A DNA stretch of 60,000 nucleotides from Membranipora membranacea (GCA_914767715.1 OU612066.1:31100283-31160282); one strand, 5' to 3'; positions 1-11,363 are shown, numbered from the stretch's first letter. The notes: generated by a model not told the origin, from the letters alone. Program-made: numbers and translations.

Positions 1-925
1 TGATACAGACACACATAGTCCAAAGTGAACCGGTTGAAATGACTATCTTTGAAAATCAGCCAACCAGTATCTCATTATATATTCGTCAATATGTTCAAAC
101 ATGAACTCAGGGTACACACAAGTGATGGAAATACTCTCCTAACTTCTTACAAATGATGGTGAGTCAAATTTGTTTTCTTTTCGATAGATCTTATAATACC
201 AGTCAACATGAAAATTAGATAGTTGCTGTGCTATTTGATATAATGTTATATCTGAAAAACAGTCTTATACCCTTAGAAACAAGCCCCTCGTGATATAGGG
301 ACTTTTCACAAGTACACCTTATTTCAATTTTTATATTAGATTTTTTTTTTTTTTACCTACTAGTGTGAGCAAAGTCAGCAATACAGTTTATTATCAGACA
401 TATAATCTATGAATGATTGTTTCAATTAATCAGGAAAAATGCTATCAGCGGAGCCCAGTTATGTTATTTGTTATGGATACTATTTTTCGTTTTATTGCAT
501 ATAAATAAAAATAACAGCTTACAATGTCAACTTGTTGATTCTACATCAAATTTTCATCATGATATTTTCCAACAAAAAATTCCGAAGAGATGCTTTCTTT
601 ATAACAAGGGCTTCAAATCATGTGAACATAATAGTCGTGGTCATCAGAATTATACCTATTCATATCGCTCAATTAAATCATACAATGCGGTGGCTTCGCT
701 TAGATATGTTTTGGATGTTTGCAAATAAAAAAATGGTAGATGGTCCGTGTTCTTATCCTAATTAAGTAGTTCATTGAGGAGGTATTTAATCCCCCTATCA
801 AAAGATTATATTACTTGCTAAAACTTAGTTGAGCTACGATGAAAATGTGCAGGATTATCCCAGGCAGTATTATTAGAATTGAGTACAACAAGTTTATGTC
901 GTAATATAATGTACTTTGAATGGGT
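1..925 (+). other. 3' flank of a receptor copy ending upstream of the window
   Basis: This stretch aligns in the same orientation with 47300-48180, which lies directly downstream of the TM2 tail exon of fragment F, and its first 360 bases align inverted with 28600-28990, downstream of the TM2 tail of copy B. The window therefore opens just past the stop codon or 3' UTR of another + strand family member. The reading frames at 417-765 are not conserved in the 47.7-48.0 kb copy, so I do not call them genes. Confidence 0.65.
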
Positions 926-1388
926 AACTGTTGACTCTACAGCACAGGCCTCCACACAATTTCTGCTGCGTCAAACACATAACTATATTTTGGTGGGTGT
1001 AGATGCAATCTAAAGCTGAGATGGTTCCATAAGACTACCAACAAGGATCTTCTTGAGAAAACCAAGCAACACAAGATGGAGCACACTCTGGAAAGTCGAA
1101 GATGGCGATATCTGGGGCACACTTTGAGGAGAAAGGATTCGAGCATGGCTGTAAGTCTCGGCTGGGCTCCGGAAGGAAAGAGACTGCCAGGAAGACCGAA
1201 AGAAACTTGGAGGAGAGTGGTTATGAAGTGATTGAAGACAGTTGGTGTGAAGACCTGGAATGAGGCAGCAGATATAGCGAAAGATAGGGAGAAGTGGAAA
1301 GCAACTGGGAAGCTGTTATGGGAGCCGCTATGTGTCACGAGACATTCAGCATCATAAGTCAAGTAAGTCAAGTAAGATGCAATCAACC
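926..1388 (+). pseudogene. LINE 3' end: C-terminal reverse-transcriptase ORF relic
   Basis: Around 1075-1370 the + strand translates to a C-terminal LINE signature: RRWRYLGHTLRR, then a GKRLPGRPKETWRR block, then AADIAKDREKWK, with one in-frame TGA after WRRVVMK. This 'GRPK.TWRR ... DR.KW' pattern is the end of the second ORF of many non-LTR retrotransposons. The copy is 5' truncated, has no RT core and ends in a short tandem AGTCA/AGTAAG tail near 1360-1380, as expected for target-primed insertion. It sits in the 3' flank of a receptor copy and is absent from the matching place near 48.2 kb. Confidence 0.75.
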
Positions 1389-1428
1389 CAGTCCATCATC
1401 TGGTGTGGAACATTTATTTGGGCGGTTA

Positions 1429-1894
1429 CTAAAGCTGCGTTTACATTGTCAATTAATCTGCCTATTTGAACAACACCGACATTCAACACCGACAAGTCTT
1501 CTAATGTAAGCATTGTGTTGGTGCAGACTAATCGGAGTTTAATGAAATCGTTGCTCTGTGATCATGTCACAGAATGAACGACACAGGGTCCGATTCCATT
1601 GATACGTAGCAAATTAAAACACAGATATGTAGGTCATTCATGTCAACAGGTCAAAATACCATGCGTGTCAAAGTCAAGGTTGTTGTACAGGGGTAATATT
1701 GTCGCAAAATGGTAGCTGATTGGTCAATATAGTTGCTTGATTGATAGATCAGGGTAGAGTTATTAGACCGACAAATCTAGTGTAAAAGCAAAATCGTTAT
1801 AACCTATATTACAACGACATTTACTGCCGACAGTTATGGTATGTCGGTGGCGTTCAATTATACGGATTAGTTGACAATGTAAACGCACCTTTAG
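1429..1894. mobile_element. MITE with about 45-bp terminal inverted repeats
   Basis: The left end begins CTAAAGCTGCGTTTACATTG and the right end, reverse-complemented, begins CTAAAGGTGCGTTTACATTG. The match continues through the following TCAAYTAATCYG and an ACCGACAT-containing segment. The 466-bp element has no coding capacity, so it is a non-autonomous DNA transposon of undetermined superfamily. No clean target-site duplication is visible. Confidence 0.7.
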
Positions 1895-3335
1895 GCTAAT
1901 CATGCAGGCCTATGGGCCAGCAATAGTTACAGTCCCTGCGTGGACACTAAAAGCTTTAAAGTCAACTTTATTTTTGTTTTGCTTATTTGATTGTGATATG
2001 TGTTCTTGTTCCAAGTGGCAAACAACATAAACTAGGTTTCCTCTCAACTTGCAACTCTGAAGCCTCCGCAAACAGTTTAGTGGCCTTCCCATTTGTATAA
2101 TGAATGGTCATAACGTAAAAAACCTTTGTGCTGATGGATTGTAGTGAATGGGGAGACAATCACCTAAGAATTGCGCTTGATTTATTAATGTTATTTACAT
2201 GATGGCAACTCAAGGATGTTTCCAAGCCATTCTACACAAAAGCATCATAAATGTTCTGGAGAAAAACTATTTTTTGACGAGCTTCCATTTGAATAAATAC
2301 CCCAAACGGTGAAGACATAGTCGTAACATTGTGAGAGAAAAGCAATATAATCCATTCTTTCACCATTGGATATTTCAACCACAAACTGTCTTTTGCAAAG
2401 CTGTCATTTTAAGCAAGAATGGCAACAATGTTCTATCAAAAATTTGACATGTTACAAGTGCTCAAGCGTTTTGCCTGAAATGTTCCAGAGTGAATATCAT
2501 TGACAAATATGCAAATATTAACTGCACCTCTCGAGCGCCCATCCTGGCCTTTGCCCTACTGCTTGAAACACGGTTATGTACATGGCTGTTTCCCAGACAC
2601 AAAACTTCAGTAGAGTATATAAACAAGAAAAAGTAGTTCTGTTAAACTGATGCAGTTGAAAAGTCTGATGCTCATTGCAACATAACAATAACATTTTCAT
2701 CGACACATAAATCTGCTTTAGTTTGTACAAAATACACAGTGCAAAACTATACCTCGCATTATATGTTTATGCCGGAAGAATATGCAGTGGCCTTTCTTGT
2801 TGATTCTGCATACAATGCGGCCTTCTTCAAAAAAATGTTGACCACCTATGGTCAAGAGTGCGTTATCTCCCCTGTTACGGATTAACACTAATATATCTTT
2901 GACTACGCTTCCTTTGCCCAACTCTGCTTTTGATGATTTCAAATGTAAGTACAGCAGCATTGTGACTGTTCTAGGACCAGGACTAGACTTACTGTTATAC
3001 TGTAAATTGATTCACTTTATAAATGACTTTCTTGAAAAGTCTCCATCAGGACGATATTGTACTATTAAATACAAAAGCACATGGGGCAGGGATTCTTTTT
3101 TACACCAGGCAGCACTCAAGCTAAATAAACTTGTATAATAATTTTTGTTAAATGACTTCCAGCCTCAGATACTTTTTACTTCTATTTTAAGCCATGTATG
3201 CTACACTGTTATCATTTTTTTGATATCATGGGCATCAGTATTTAACACCTTTTTTCACAACATATATCATGTTAGTGATAAAAATAAAATAAATTAATCA
3301 ATTTTAGTGTGAATCTGTTATAGGGGAGATAATAT
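1895..3335. other. Intergenic, no supported gene
   Basis: AT-rich DNA with only short unconserved reading frames (for example 2848-3138 on + and its antisense frames). I see no splice-flanked conserved exon, RNA gene or recognisable element. Part of it corresponds, inverted, to the 27.3-28.6 kb region. Confidence 0.5.
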
Positions 3336-3379
3336 ACTTTGAAATACTTTGAAATAGTTTGAAATAGTTTGAAATACAT
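3336..3379. repeat. Short 10-bp tandem repeat
   Basis: About five direct units of TTTGAAATAC or TTTGAAATAG follow one another here. The array does not occur at the matching inverted position near 27.4 kb, so it is a local expansion. Confidence 0.8.
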
Positions 3380-4780
3380 AAAATTATTCAATAATGACCT
3401 TCTGCAAAAAATATAACACTTGTGTTCATTGCTATGGCGATGCTGAAATATGAACAGTGTTTATTTGCTTTCCTAAACATTCTAACTGTGGTTGTGTCAT
3501 CAGTATTGGGTAAATTGTGGTCACATTTAATCCTTCAAACAAAGACTTTTATTAGCAAACACACACTTCAGTTTAGCTGCTTAAGCAAGGGGATTATACA
3601 AAACATTATTCGGTAATAGCTAATAAATTATCATTTTGATTGGACAGCCAAATTGTTCACAATAGTTTTTTTTTCTTAAGCTGGGGATTACTTGTATGCC
3701 AGCTATCATTTCATTTTCCTTCGAGCCAGGCGATCAAGTGTCATCCTGGACGAAACATCTGCCAATGGTGAATATGCAAAGCATCTATTTTTTGCATTAA
3801 GAGTCAACTTTTCGACTTGGCGGATTTCAATATTATGATATCGGACATTCTAAACCCTTCTGTTCCCCAAAACGTCCCACAAACTTACAAAAATGATTGT
3901 AGATCTGTTGAGTACAACCCCTTAATTAAGTAAAATTCATTACATGTGTCGAATAATAGAAACATGTCTTTAGATTTCAGCCATGGAAATAATTCAAAAT
4001 ACCTTTTACAACTCAGGTTAGCGCTCTGTCATTAGCCTCCTTTCGGTACAGGTAAATATATCTGAATAAGCAGACTCTTCTTATAGTAATGGGCATAGTT
4101 GATTGTTTTGAAGCAACATTTATGCGATGAAAAAAGGCTACTTGCTGTTGAGAGAAATCTTGTGACAGCTTTCGTAGCAAGTAAAACAATAAAAAAAAAG
4201 CTAGTTGTATTCTTAATATTCTGCATCTTGTATGGTTTAAACAAGAATCAATTATTGAGCTTGTCTAGACTCGACCCCCAACCAAAATAATCATTTTGTT
4301 TGCCAGTCAGTCAATGGTGAAATGACTTTTGGTACCGAATGGAATTTGAACCGATTACCTGCTGGCCGAGTGACAGACTGTGTACCACTGTGCCCAACTG
4401 AGCTGGAAAAAAACATATGAAAGCATTTTTAACTTAGTTACTACAGTTCTCGTTTCCAACAAAATATGTTGTCTTTTGTGTTAAGTGCTTCATAGCCGGT
4501 CACGCTGTGGTTTCTGAATGTCAAGCATTAGAAAGAAATGAGCACACAATGCTAATTGATCTTAGCTCTGTATAAATTATACCGATAACTTCATACAGAG
4601 TCAGCTGTCTAATCACACCTAGCTGAGAGATCTGCTCATGGTACCAATTGCAAAAAATATCGTATTGTTAACGTCAAACAAAAAAGTTAGTATGTAATAG
4701 TTCTCTTTGTTTGTGGGATAAATTCTTAACCACAACCTGAATTTATATCCTTAAGAACAATAGAATCCTCTGTTTCAGAG

Positions 4781-5396
4781 TCAATGACAAAAAAAAAGGA
4801 TATTTGTTGTTGATAATGAATTTAGCATAATCTTAGATGCTGAGTTTTTGTTAATGTTTGGCCAATAACTGAGTGTCCTCAAAACTTCAGATGAGGTATT
4901 GCAGCTATGGTAAGATGCAAAACAAACTTTTAAAGCTATGTGGTCTGATGGTGATGGATGCTGCTGAGGACTCTCTGTCGATTCTGTGTTTGACTCACAG
5001 ACAGACCCAGGTGGTGTGACAAAGTATTTGGTATCCTCGATATCGTCCTGCTGATGATCCATGACAGACCTTTCTAATGATGACACCTGACCATTATCCA
5101 TTATTTCATACACAGTAGAATCCATATCAGTATCTTCTGTGCCTGCTGTCTCTAAAGGAGAAGGTAGCCGTGGTCGTGGTTCTCGGTTCTGTCTGTTATG
5201 GGCGCCTACATCAGTAATTGTTTGTTCTAAATCAGAGTTTTCAATATCCAGATATGAGGATCATCCACGTGAAAACCTTCACGTCTAGTTTCCGAATGCT
5301 CGCTCATTGGGGGAATGACCGGATGTGCCAGCTCATTCTGAGATTGCTGATATTCTCTCTCCGGCTGCGTCACCTCAGATGCAGCAAGCTCAATAT
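4781..5396 (-). CDS. Copy A cytoplasmic tail exon, with a frame break
   Basis: After a GAATTGCAG acceptor the phase-1 frame reads DIELAASEVTQPEREYQQSQ, and runs to HVDDPH near 5255. The frame then shifts and continues LDIENSDLEQTITDVG, later STVYEIMDNGQVSS and DIEDTKYFVTPPGSV, to a stop at 4781. The tail is rich in Glu, Asp, Ser and Pro. YEIM fits the YxxM type of SH2-binding site, so signalling is possible but unproven. The last codons and stop are conserved in the D remnant at 26066-26084, which supports the reading frame near the end. Confidence 0.55.
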
Positions 5397-5940
5397 CTGC
5401 AATTCAATCAAGAGTTAAAGTTTTCAAGCGAATATATGTGTTAAAATAAGATTCCTAAAATAACTTGGACACATAATTTCTAAACTAAGTCTTAATTTTT
5501 AGATTCAAACCTTAGAGATAGTACTCTATTGAATTTTGAGTAAGGTAGCAAGTTGTTTTGCCATGACATGAAGTTGCAAAGTAGCTAATTTGAAATCTGA
5601 TATTTCAGGCATTACAGAAAATATAAAATGAGTTGTTAAATCAAATAGAGGACCACCGAAACAATTGTCTGCAACCTTAATCTACTCAAATATCAAGCTT
5701 AGGGTAATATATTGTTTTTTTTCAGTAACAGGCAACCAGCAACCAGCTTAGCTTCAGCTTAAGATTTACGTATTGTGTGATATCTGTTCCATAGAATTAT
5801 TAATAATACAAATATTTTGTCACACTGAATATTATTACCAGAAATATTTAGGTAAAGGGTTATGTCTTCCCAAGATATTATAAGTTTTGGATATGGTTGT
5901 AATATTTTTGTAAAATTTAAAAGTCAAATAATCAACTAAC

Positions 5941-6114
5941 CTGGCGATCGTCCTTGAGGTTTTCTATGCCTAAACATGTTTCTGTAGTCTCGTCGTTTAC
6001 GGATATACAGACCCATGAATACGCTTGATATTCCTATAGCCAGTATGACAGCCGCCGATAGGCCCCAAGTAAGCGGCTTGGTTGGTTCTTTCTCTTCTGA
6101 GTTCGTTTCTGAGC
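5941..6114 (-). CDS. Copy A TM3 exon: transmembrane segment
   Basis: A 174-nt exon, phase 1 at both ends, acceptor TTTAAAG and donor GTTAGT. It encodes an acidic juxtamembrane stretch (SETNSEEKEPTKP), a hydrophobic helix (LSAAVILAIGISSVFMGLYI) and a basic stop-transfer RKRRDYRNMFRHRK. This is the expected topology of a type I single-pass protein with the tail inside. It is unrelated in sequence to TM1 and TM2. Confidence 0.75.
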
Positions 6115-6478
6115 CTTTAAAGTATGATTATTAGCAATCATGAGTGTTTTAAGTGAAATTGGTAAATAGGGATGAAATAGATGTCAAATGGAGAATAACT
6201 AAGCTGAGTCTCACAAGGATCACAATCAGATGACGCATAACTCCCCAGTTTCTATGGTTTTATTTTTGTCAACTGCGCTTCTTGTTGGCATTGAGGAGTT
6301 CACCAGAATTTCATCTACTGTAAAATTTCATTGTAATAAGGCGGATAATTCAATTAAATTTCAAGCTTTTCAAAAAATGTTCATGCAATTATATGGGAGC
6401 AGAACCAGATGGCATTACGATGCCTTTGTGATAGAAAATGACAACAACCATGTAGCTAACTGTTAAGTGAAATGATAC

Positions 6479-7389
6479 GGATGTTATTCCCTCTGTCCAG
6501 GATTTGTAGTATTCGATCTTGTGGCTGATAATATATCAGTAGTTCAGCTGATAGTTGTTCACAGTTAAATTCGACGTCATAGCACGGGAGATGTGTAGTG
6601 TCCTCTTCGCACAACTTGCTGATAGATCCGGTTTCGACATCAAGAAGAAAGAGTTCTTGCTTTTTTGATCGACAAATTGCAGTATTTTCTCCTATAAACA
6701 AGGGTTGCCTAATTTCGAGACTTATACTAAATGACATATTATGTTCTGAAAAATAAGATCTTTCGATTTGATCTATTGGCGATGGTATGACAACGCTATC
6801 TTTTTGAAAAAAAAATCTTTGAATGGTTGAGATTGAAAGCAAGCGCTGTAATTTCACCTCTAGATTTGTCCAGTTCAGTCTCTATGACTTGATTTTTGGC
6901 ACCTATTGCAAGTGTATAAATGGTTAACCCAGCGGTGTAATAGCTGATGTTGGAATTATCTGGGTGCACCTCTGCTGGTCCTATTTCACCTTCTATTATT
7001 TTGCATTCCTGCTTTTGTTGACAGCAACATTTTCTTGCGCAGAGCAGAATTTCGCTTGGCTGACTGCTTTGAGGTAGATAGTAGAGCCCCAGTGAAGTTT
7101 GCGTGCCGACAAGATATCTGTCGTATCCGAGTGTGTGGAAGAAATATACAGTAACCTTGTCCGATTCGAAAATTGAATTTGCTTCTAGGTTGTTGTACCT
7201 TCTTTTATATATTCCCTTCCCAGCAACGGAATAAAAGAGTGTACAGTTTTCTTTGTCCTCAGCCTTAGCAGGCTCTATCCAACTAATATCTTGTGATCCA
7301 TTGAGATGAAGTGTTTTCGTCATGCTGTCAATTTCCATAGTAATTTTAGATTCAAAACTGCCATTACCACCAATGCAACTCACCGATGC
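6479..7389 (-). CDS. Copy A exon 6: propeller-like ectodomain, frameshifted
   Basis: Long exon opening SVSCIGGNG after a TATTTAG acceptor. It contains a cysteine cluster (CARKCCCQQKQEC) and repeated blade-like strands: EVHPDNSNISYYTAG, ITALAFNLNHSKIFF, then in a second frame ENTAICRSKKQELFLLD and AELLIYYQPQDRILQILD. The strand pattern with a hydrophobic-aromatic pair resembles YWTD/NHL blades, but no canonical YWTD is present. The frame changes at a 9-base homopolymer (6807-6815), where copy B has two extra bases. A GTATCA donor after position 6479 leaves phase 1, which fits TM3. Confidence 0.65.
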
Positions 7390-8339
7390 CTAAATAGTAT
7401 AAAGTGTAAAAAGTATAATGCAGCGTTTTATTTCTCTAACTTTTTTTACCTATTTATCAATCTGGTGCACTTCTAGTTGCACATCTCTTTTAGCAGAGAA
7501 GGAAATAATCCCATTTGTGAGATGTAAGTAGACAGCCTCTTAGATTTGTTCAATGATTTGCCAAAATCAATGCTAAATATTACTTCTGCAAAAAATTTTA
7601 GATTTAAATTTTATTTTAGATATATCGGCAGCAACCTGAGCTACCATCCAGGAGACAATCTGAGACAAAAAGTGTGATGACAATATGATTCTTTATCACA
7701 TAAATAAAATGAGAATGATGAAGAGTGATGGAGCATGTTTGAAACGTTATTTTTTTTGCAAAATTGTGTGGTTTTTAACAATTTTGGTAAATTAATCACC
7801 TGACTTGTCAAAACTCGGTAGCAGACCATAAAAGAGCAATTGAAAGTGATAATCTATTCATCAAAAACAGGTTTTGATTTTAATAGAAGAGAACTGCTGA
7901 TAGTGTTACAAACCAAAATTAGCACAGCGATGCAACTGAAAATCCTTGCTTCCCTTCTAATATCGATGATTACAGCAGAAGTGCATATGATATTTAGTCA
8001 ACAAGGTGTATTAAAGCATAAGTGATAATGCTCGATCACTTTATTGACGCAGTACAGATCTTTGGCTAGGTGGCTGTATATGTTCGGATCCTCTATTTCT
8101 GATTGGTCATTGATAGAGTTACTATGGTAATGAAAACATGCCTGACTGTAAAATTACTTCTGAATAAGGTTGAAAATTTAAAATAAGAGACTGCATTTGC
8201 TGTGGAAAGAAAATAAATTATGAATAACCACATTCAAATCCCATACAAAATTTACCTATGCTATCAGTAACGTCACCCAACAAGCAAAGGCTACGTTGTG
8301 CAACAAAACCTCAATGATTATTAGTAACGTGTCCATTAT

Positions 8340-8427
8340 GCATCGGTACATTTTCCTTGTGGAGTAAGCCTCATTATTGTACGATGCCTGTTCTGTACTG
8401 CACACAATACACTTCGTTTTCCATTCT
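8340..8427 (-). CDS. Copy A exon 5 (short, donor uncertain)
   Basis: After a TTTGTAG acceptor the phase-1 frame reads RSVLCAVQNRHRTIMRLTP, then QGKCTDA and a stop. Copy B (37728 downwards) reads RSILCAVQNRHRTIMRLTP, then PGKCSEAEWTRYY and a stop. The shared frame and two cysteines support a coding exon. No phase-0 donor leading into exon 6 is obvious, so either a small exon is missing from my model or this is a terminal exon of a soluble form. The 3' boundary is a guess. Confidence 0.45.
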
Positions 8428-8583
8428 CTACAAAGTATTGAAACAAAGATCTTCAAGATCATAATTGATTCGTTTTAATTATGATATGAAATGAATGAGC
8501 TATAGGCTACACACAAAAGGATATGATAGCAAATGTCTCGAAATGTTGATAAGTTTAGGGCGAACTAAAAACCTAGTGCTCAC

Positions 8584-8715
8584 CAAAATATTTGATAGCC
8601 ACAAATGTCTGAATCCAACATTAGGAGGGTATAGATTGGTAGGGCCAGTTCTCACAATCTGGAAGACATTGCTATCACACATTGTCACAGTCTCTAGTGG
8701 TTCTCTCAAGCTTGG
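8584..8715 (-). CDS. Copy A exon 4, with internal 16-nt deletion
   Basis: Encodes PSLREPLETVTMCDSNVF, then QIVRTGPTNLYPPNVGF, followed by a GTGAGC donor. The acceptor is TTTTTTAG. Copy B exon 4 (37900-38047) is 148 nt, against 132 nt here. Near 8612 copy A lacks a 16-nt net segment, so downstream residues are in another frame and the exon ends in phase 0, whereas exon 5 needs phase 1. This is a lesion, not an alternative exon form. Confidence 0.65.
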
Positions 8716-9104
8716 CTAAAAAATCAAATGCATATTTGTGAGTTAGTTGATAAATGATGGAGCTGTATCAGTCAACCTGTAAGGCATATGATTGTCAGGC
8801 TGCATAATCTAAACTTAAATGGTTAACCTGTATTATGATAAGTGGTATGGTATGTTCTAGCCCTAATCCATACCCCATCCCATTGCATCATGTGATGTCA
8901 GTGGGCTTGTTTGGTTTTTTTATGGTTTCAAATATGGTATGACACATGCTAGGAATAATTTTGTCCTCATAAGAGGCACAAACACATCATGGGATATGAT
9001 ATTGTTTGTAGACAATATAATATTGACATTTTATTCACAACACAAATTTAGTTAAATATATGTTTTAAAATAATGATAATTTCTAAATAGTTCACTGTTC
9101 CTAC

Positions 9105-9298
9105 CGTTCCAATAATTATGCCGCCATCTTGAGCTACAGTCAGTTGGCCTATTGATCTTTCCAACCACCTACCATCCGCTTTCCAGAAATCTTCATAAAT
9201 GTGCAGTATAAAAAATCTCCTGATATCTGTTTGTCCATCGATCTTATAAACATCATATTTGGCTGTTATATCAGCGTACAAAAGCCTCATTTTCCTCT
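9105..9298 (-). CDS. Copy A exon 3
   Basis: A 194-nt exon after a TTTTTAG acceptor, with donor GTAGGA. It encodes LLYADITAKYDVYKIDG, DIRRFFILHIYEDFW and IGQLTVAQDGGIIIGT. Copy B (38477-38670) has the same length and splice sites, and copy C begins the same exon at 59914. The AKYDVYKIDG and GQLTVAQDG motifs are nearly invariant. It joins exon 2 through a split GAG codon and ends in phase 0. Confidence 0.75.
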
Positions 9299-9405
9299 CT
9301 AAAAACATCACACTTTGTATGAGAAATGATCTAGCACGACAAACTGCTCATCATAACTAACTAACCAACTTTTTTCCTGGGCATCACAATCATTGTTAAC
9401 AGTTA

Positions 9406-10430
9406 AATTCCTTGACAGCTCAGAGGAAATTATCCCAATACAACATTCTGCATGCCACTCATGATTGGTGCCAATATCTTGATGAAAAGAAAACCAGCCA
9501 TGTCACTACCGCCTTAATCAACATGTCCAAGGCTTTGGATCGCCTAGATCCAAACCGCCTGATAAGAAAACTTCAAACACTAGGGGTAAACAGTGGACTG
9601 ATTAACCTGATTGACAATTTTCTGAGTCACAGAGTGTGCTGCGTCAAGCTGGTGAGTAGTCTGATTATAAGCATGTGCCTATGGGTGTGCCTCAGGGGAC
9701 GAAGCTGGGCTCATGGCTCTGGCTGATCTATATCAACGTTCTGACCGTGTCTCCTGAATCGTTTCCAAACATCACTAGATGACATCCCTCGCTGGGCTAG
9801 AGACAACAACGTACTGATAAACGCCTCTAAGACTAAAATCCTTCACCTAAGTTTATCAGCCCCTAAGTACATCTCCACTTTCACCATGGACGGCATACTC
9901 TCGAAGTGTCCTCAAACGCCAAGTTACTGGGTATCACAGTTGATCAGAGGATAACTCTCTCTGACCACATTGATGACATATGTGACCGCCTAGCTAGCTG
10001 TCTATATGGCATGAGAGAACTAAAAAGACTAGGGCTGAATGCACAAGTTCTGAGACTATACTACACAGCCAACATTCGGTCTGCGCGAACCTATGCATGC
10101 CCAATGTGGGGGTCACTTATTACCAAGCAGTCTCTATAGAAGATAATACAGGTAGAAAGGCGAGCTATGAAAGTCATAAACAGTGATATGCACAATGGAG
10201 ATGCCGTATGTCATTATCAGCTGCCATATATCACAGATTTTATAGCTTACCTGTCACTTAACACCATGTCCAACATTTTCAATGATAAGGGGCAACAAGC
10301 AATTAAGATGAATGGGCGACAAACGTGGGAATCTCTCACCATCCAAATGCCCTGCTGTAGGAAAGAGAAGCTACAAAAATTCTTTTTTTTTTATAAAACC
10401 TCTAATTTTGACATTATTTTTAGTAACCAT
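9406..10430 (+). pseudogene. LINE reverse-transcriptase relic in intron 2 of copy A
   Basis: Broken + strand frames align with the RT palm and thumb of a non-LTR retrotransposon. They run: LINMSKALDRLDPNRLIRKL (normally DFSKAFD...), GVNSGLINLIDNFLSHR, a degenerate GVPQGTKLGP-like stretch near 9690, NNVLINASKTKILHL, NAKLLGITVDQRITLSDHID and a C-terminal RLYYTANIRSARTYACPMWG. Several stops and frameshifts separate them, and the catalytic FADD region appears deleted (frames jump near 9760). The element lies antisense to copy A and is absent from introns 2 of copies B and C. Confidence 0.75.
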
Positions 10431-10651
10431 TGTTAGGATTTTATATTTTACTGCTAAATCTTTTTTTCAAGTCAAATTCACTCCAGTACATCACACTGCT
10501 GATTTTAGGAGGAACAAAAATACATTCATGCATGCATACATTCTGTCATATCGCTTTATTACCGTTTTATAGCCTACCCACTTACCTATCTATAGATAAA
10601 CATGAATCCATCATAAAGTATATATATTGACCTCTATAAGCATATCAATAC

Positions 10652-10798
10652 CTTCTTCATGCTCGAGAATGAGAATTTCTTTTGATCTTTTGTCGATTGT
10701 TACAGCTTTTAAAGTGTCTGCTTTTTGCAAAGGTCTATTGGTGTGAATTCTAGTTTGCATTAGCCGTAGCTGTGAACAGTGATCAGTATCCGCACTTA
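10652..10798 (-). CDS. Copy A exon 2
   Basis: A 147-nt exon in phase 1 at both ends, bounded by ...CATTGTAG and a GTATTG donor. It encodes VSADTDHCSQLRLMQTRI, then a strand-like VTIDKRSKEILILEHEE. Copies B and C have exons of identical length here; all three keep the DHC cysteine, LRLMQTRI and ILEHEE. Differences are mostly substitutions, which suggests past selection on the protein. The alternating hydrophobic strand fits a propeller blade, but that is an inference. Confidence 0.75.
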
Positions 10799-11305
10799 CT
10801 ACAATGGAATACAAAAAAGAGGACATTTACAACTAAACTACCACAATGTTTGTTTGGACAAATATAAAGGGGTCTAGGTGCTTGTCAATGAAGACTAACT
10901 GGATTAGCACAATATCTCAAAGTTGTGCTAATGCTCTGAGAAATACAGTTGACATGTACTGGCTAACAAAAGAGCTCACATAGTACAAGGAAATAAGGGT
11001 TTCTGTATTGATCAGAGGGTACCATAATAATTGTTCAAGTATCAACAAAATTTTGATTCTGCATGAACCTCATACTAATTTTTAAGAAATAAGTTCAGCT
11101 CCCATGCTCCAATCCTGTTGTCTATCTTCTGTTTTTACTGTGTTTTTTGCCTTTTTGAGCTGCATCATGCTTATCAATGAATCAATGGGATTGTGTTGTA
11201 ATCTTTTCGCAGGGTATCCAATCTACCATGACCAACGGCATGCTTGTAAAGTGAAAAATTGAAAAGTAGTTGTAGATCAGACCTTATTCATGCGGATTAT
11301 CTTAC

Positions 11306-11363
11306 CGGAATATAAAAGCCAAAGAAGAACACCCACATGAATCCAGATGTAAACAGCAGCCAT
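11306..11363 (-). CDS. Copy A exon 1: signal peptide
   Basis: Encodes MAAVYIWIHVGVLLWLLYS plus one base of a split codon, a hydrophobic signal peptide, then a GTAAGATAATC donor. The same 58-nt exon with the same donor is in copy B (40038-40095) and copy C (52503-52560). Conservation of the ATG, the length and the GTAAG donor across three copies sets the start. The exon ends in phase 1, matching exon 2. Confidence 0.75.

Larger units (their letters stand above)
1..4750. repeat. Inverted segmental duplication, arm 1 (partner 26200-29000)
   Basis: Reading 26.2-29.0 kb backwards reproduces landmarks of 1-4.75 kb in order: the TTAGCTCTGTATA segment (4560/26320), the TCATCCTGGAC block (3740/27000), the repeat copy at 3480-3610 (27110-27250), and the ATAGTCCAAAGTGAACCGGT end (10-40/28980). 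Insertions such as the LINE and the 1429 MITE make arm 1 longer. The arm is the spacer between a TM2-type gene end and a TM3-type gene end. Confidence 0.65.
4781..11363 (-). pseudogene. Receptor copy A: secreted/propeller-like ectodomain with TM3 and long tail
   Basis: Most complete family member in the window, read on the minus strand as eight blocks: signal peptide (11306-11363), exon 2 (10652-10798), exon 3 (9105-9298), exon 4 (8584-8715), short exon 5 (from 8427), large exon 6 (6479-7389), TM3 (5941-6114) and tail (4781-5396). Phases of exons 1-3, of exon 6 to TM3 and of TM3 to tail are mutually compatible. The predicted product is a type I single-pass membrane protein of roughly 700 residues. 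Three disruptions relative to copy B or internally are visible: a 16-nt net deletion in exon 4, a 2-nt deficit at the 9-base homopolymer in exon 6 (6807-6815), and a frame break in the tail near 5250. It is either a pseudogene or a gene affected by assembly indels. Family name unknown; the exon calls are stronger than the function. Confidence 0.65.

Noticed and set aside
417-765. Two overlapping + strand reading frames near the window start
   Set aside because: The homologous 3' flank at 47.7-48.0 kb does not keep either frame open, and neither has splice or protein-family support.
937-1386. 149-codon minus-strand frame
   Set aside because: Antisense shadow of the LINE C-terminal sequence, which is clearly read on the + strand.
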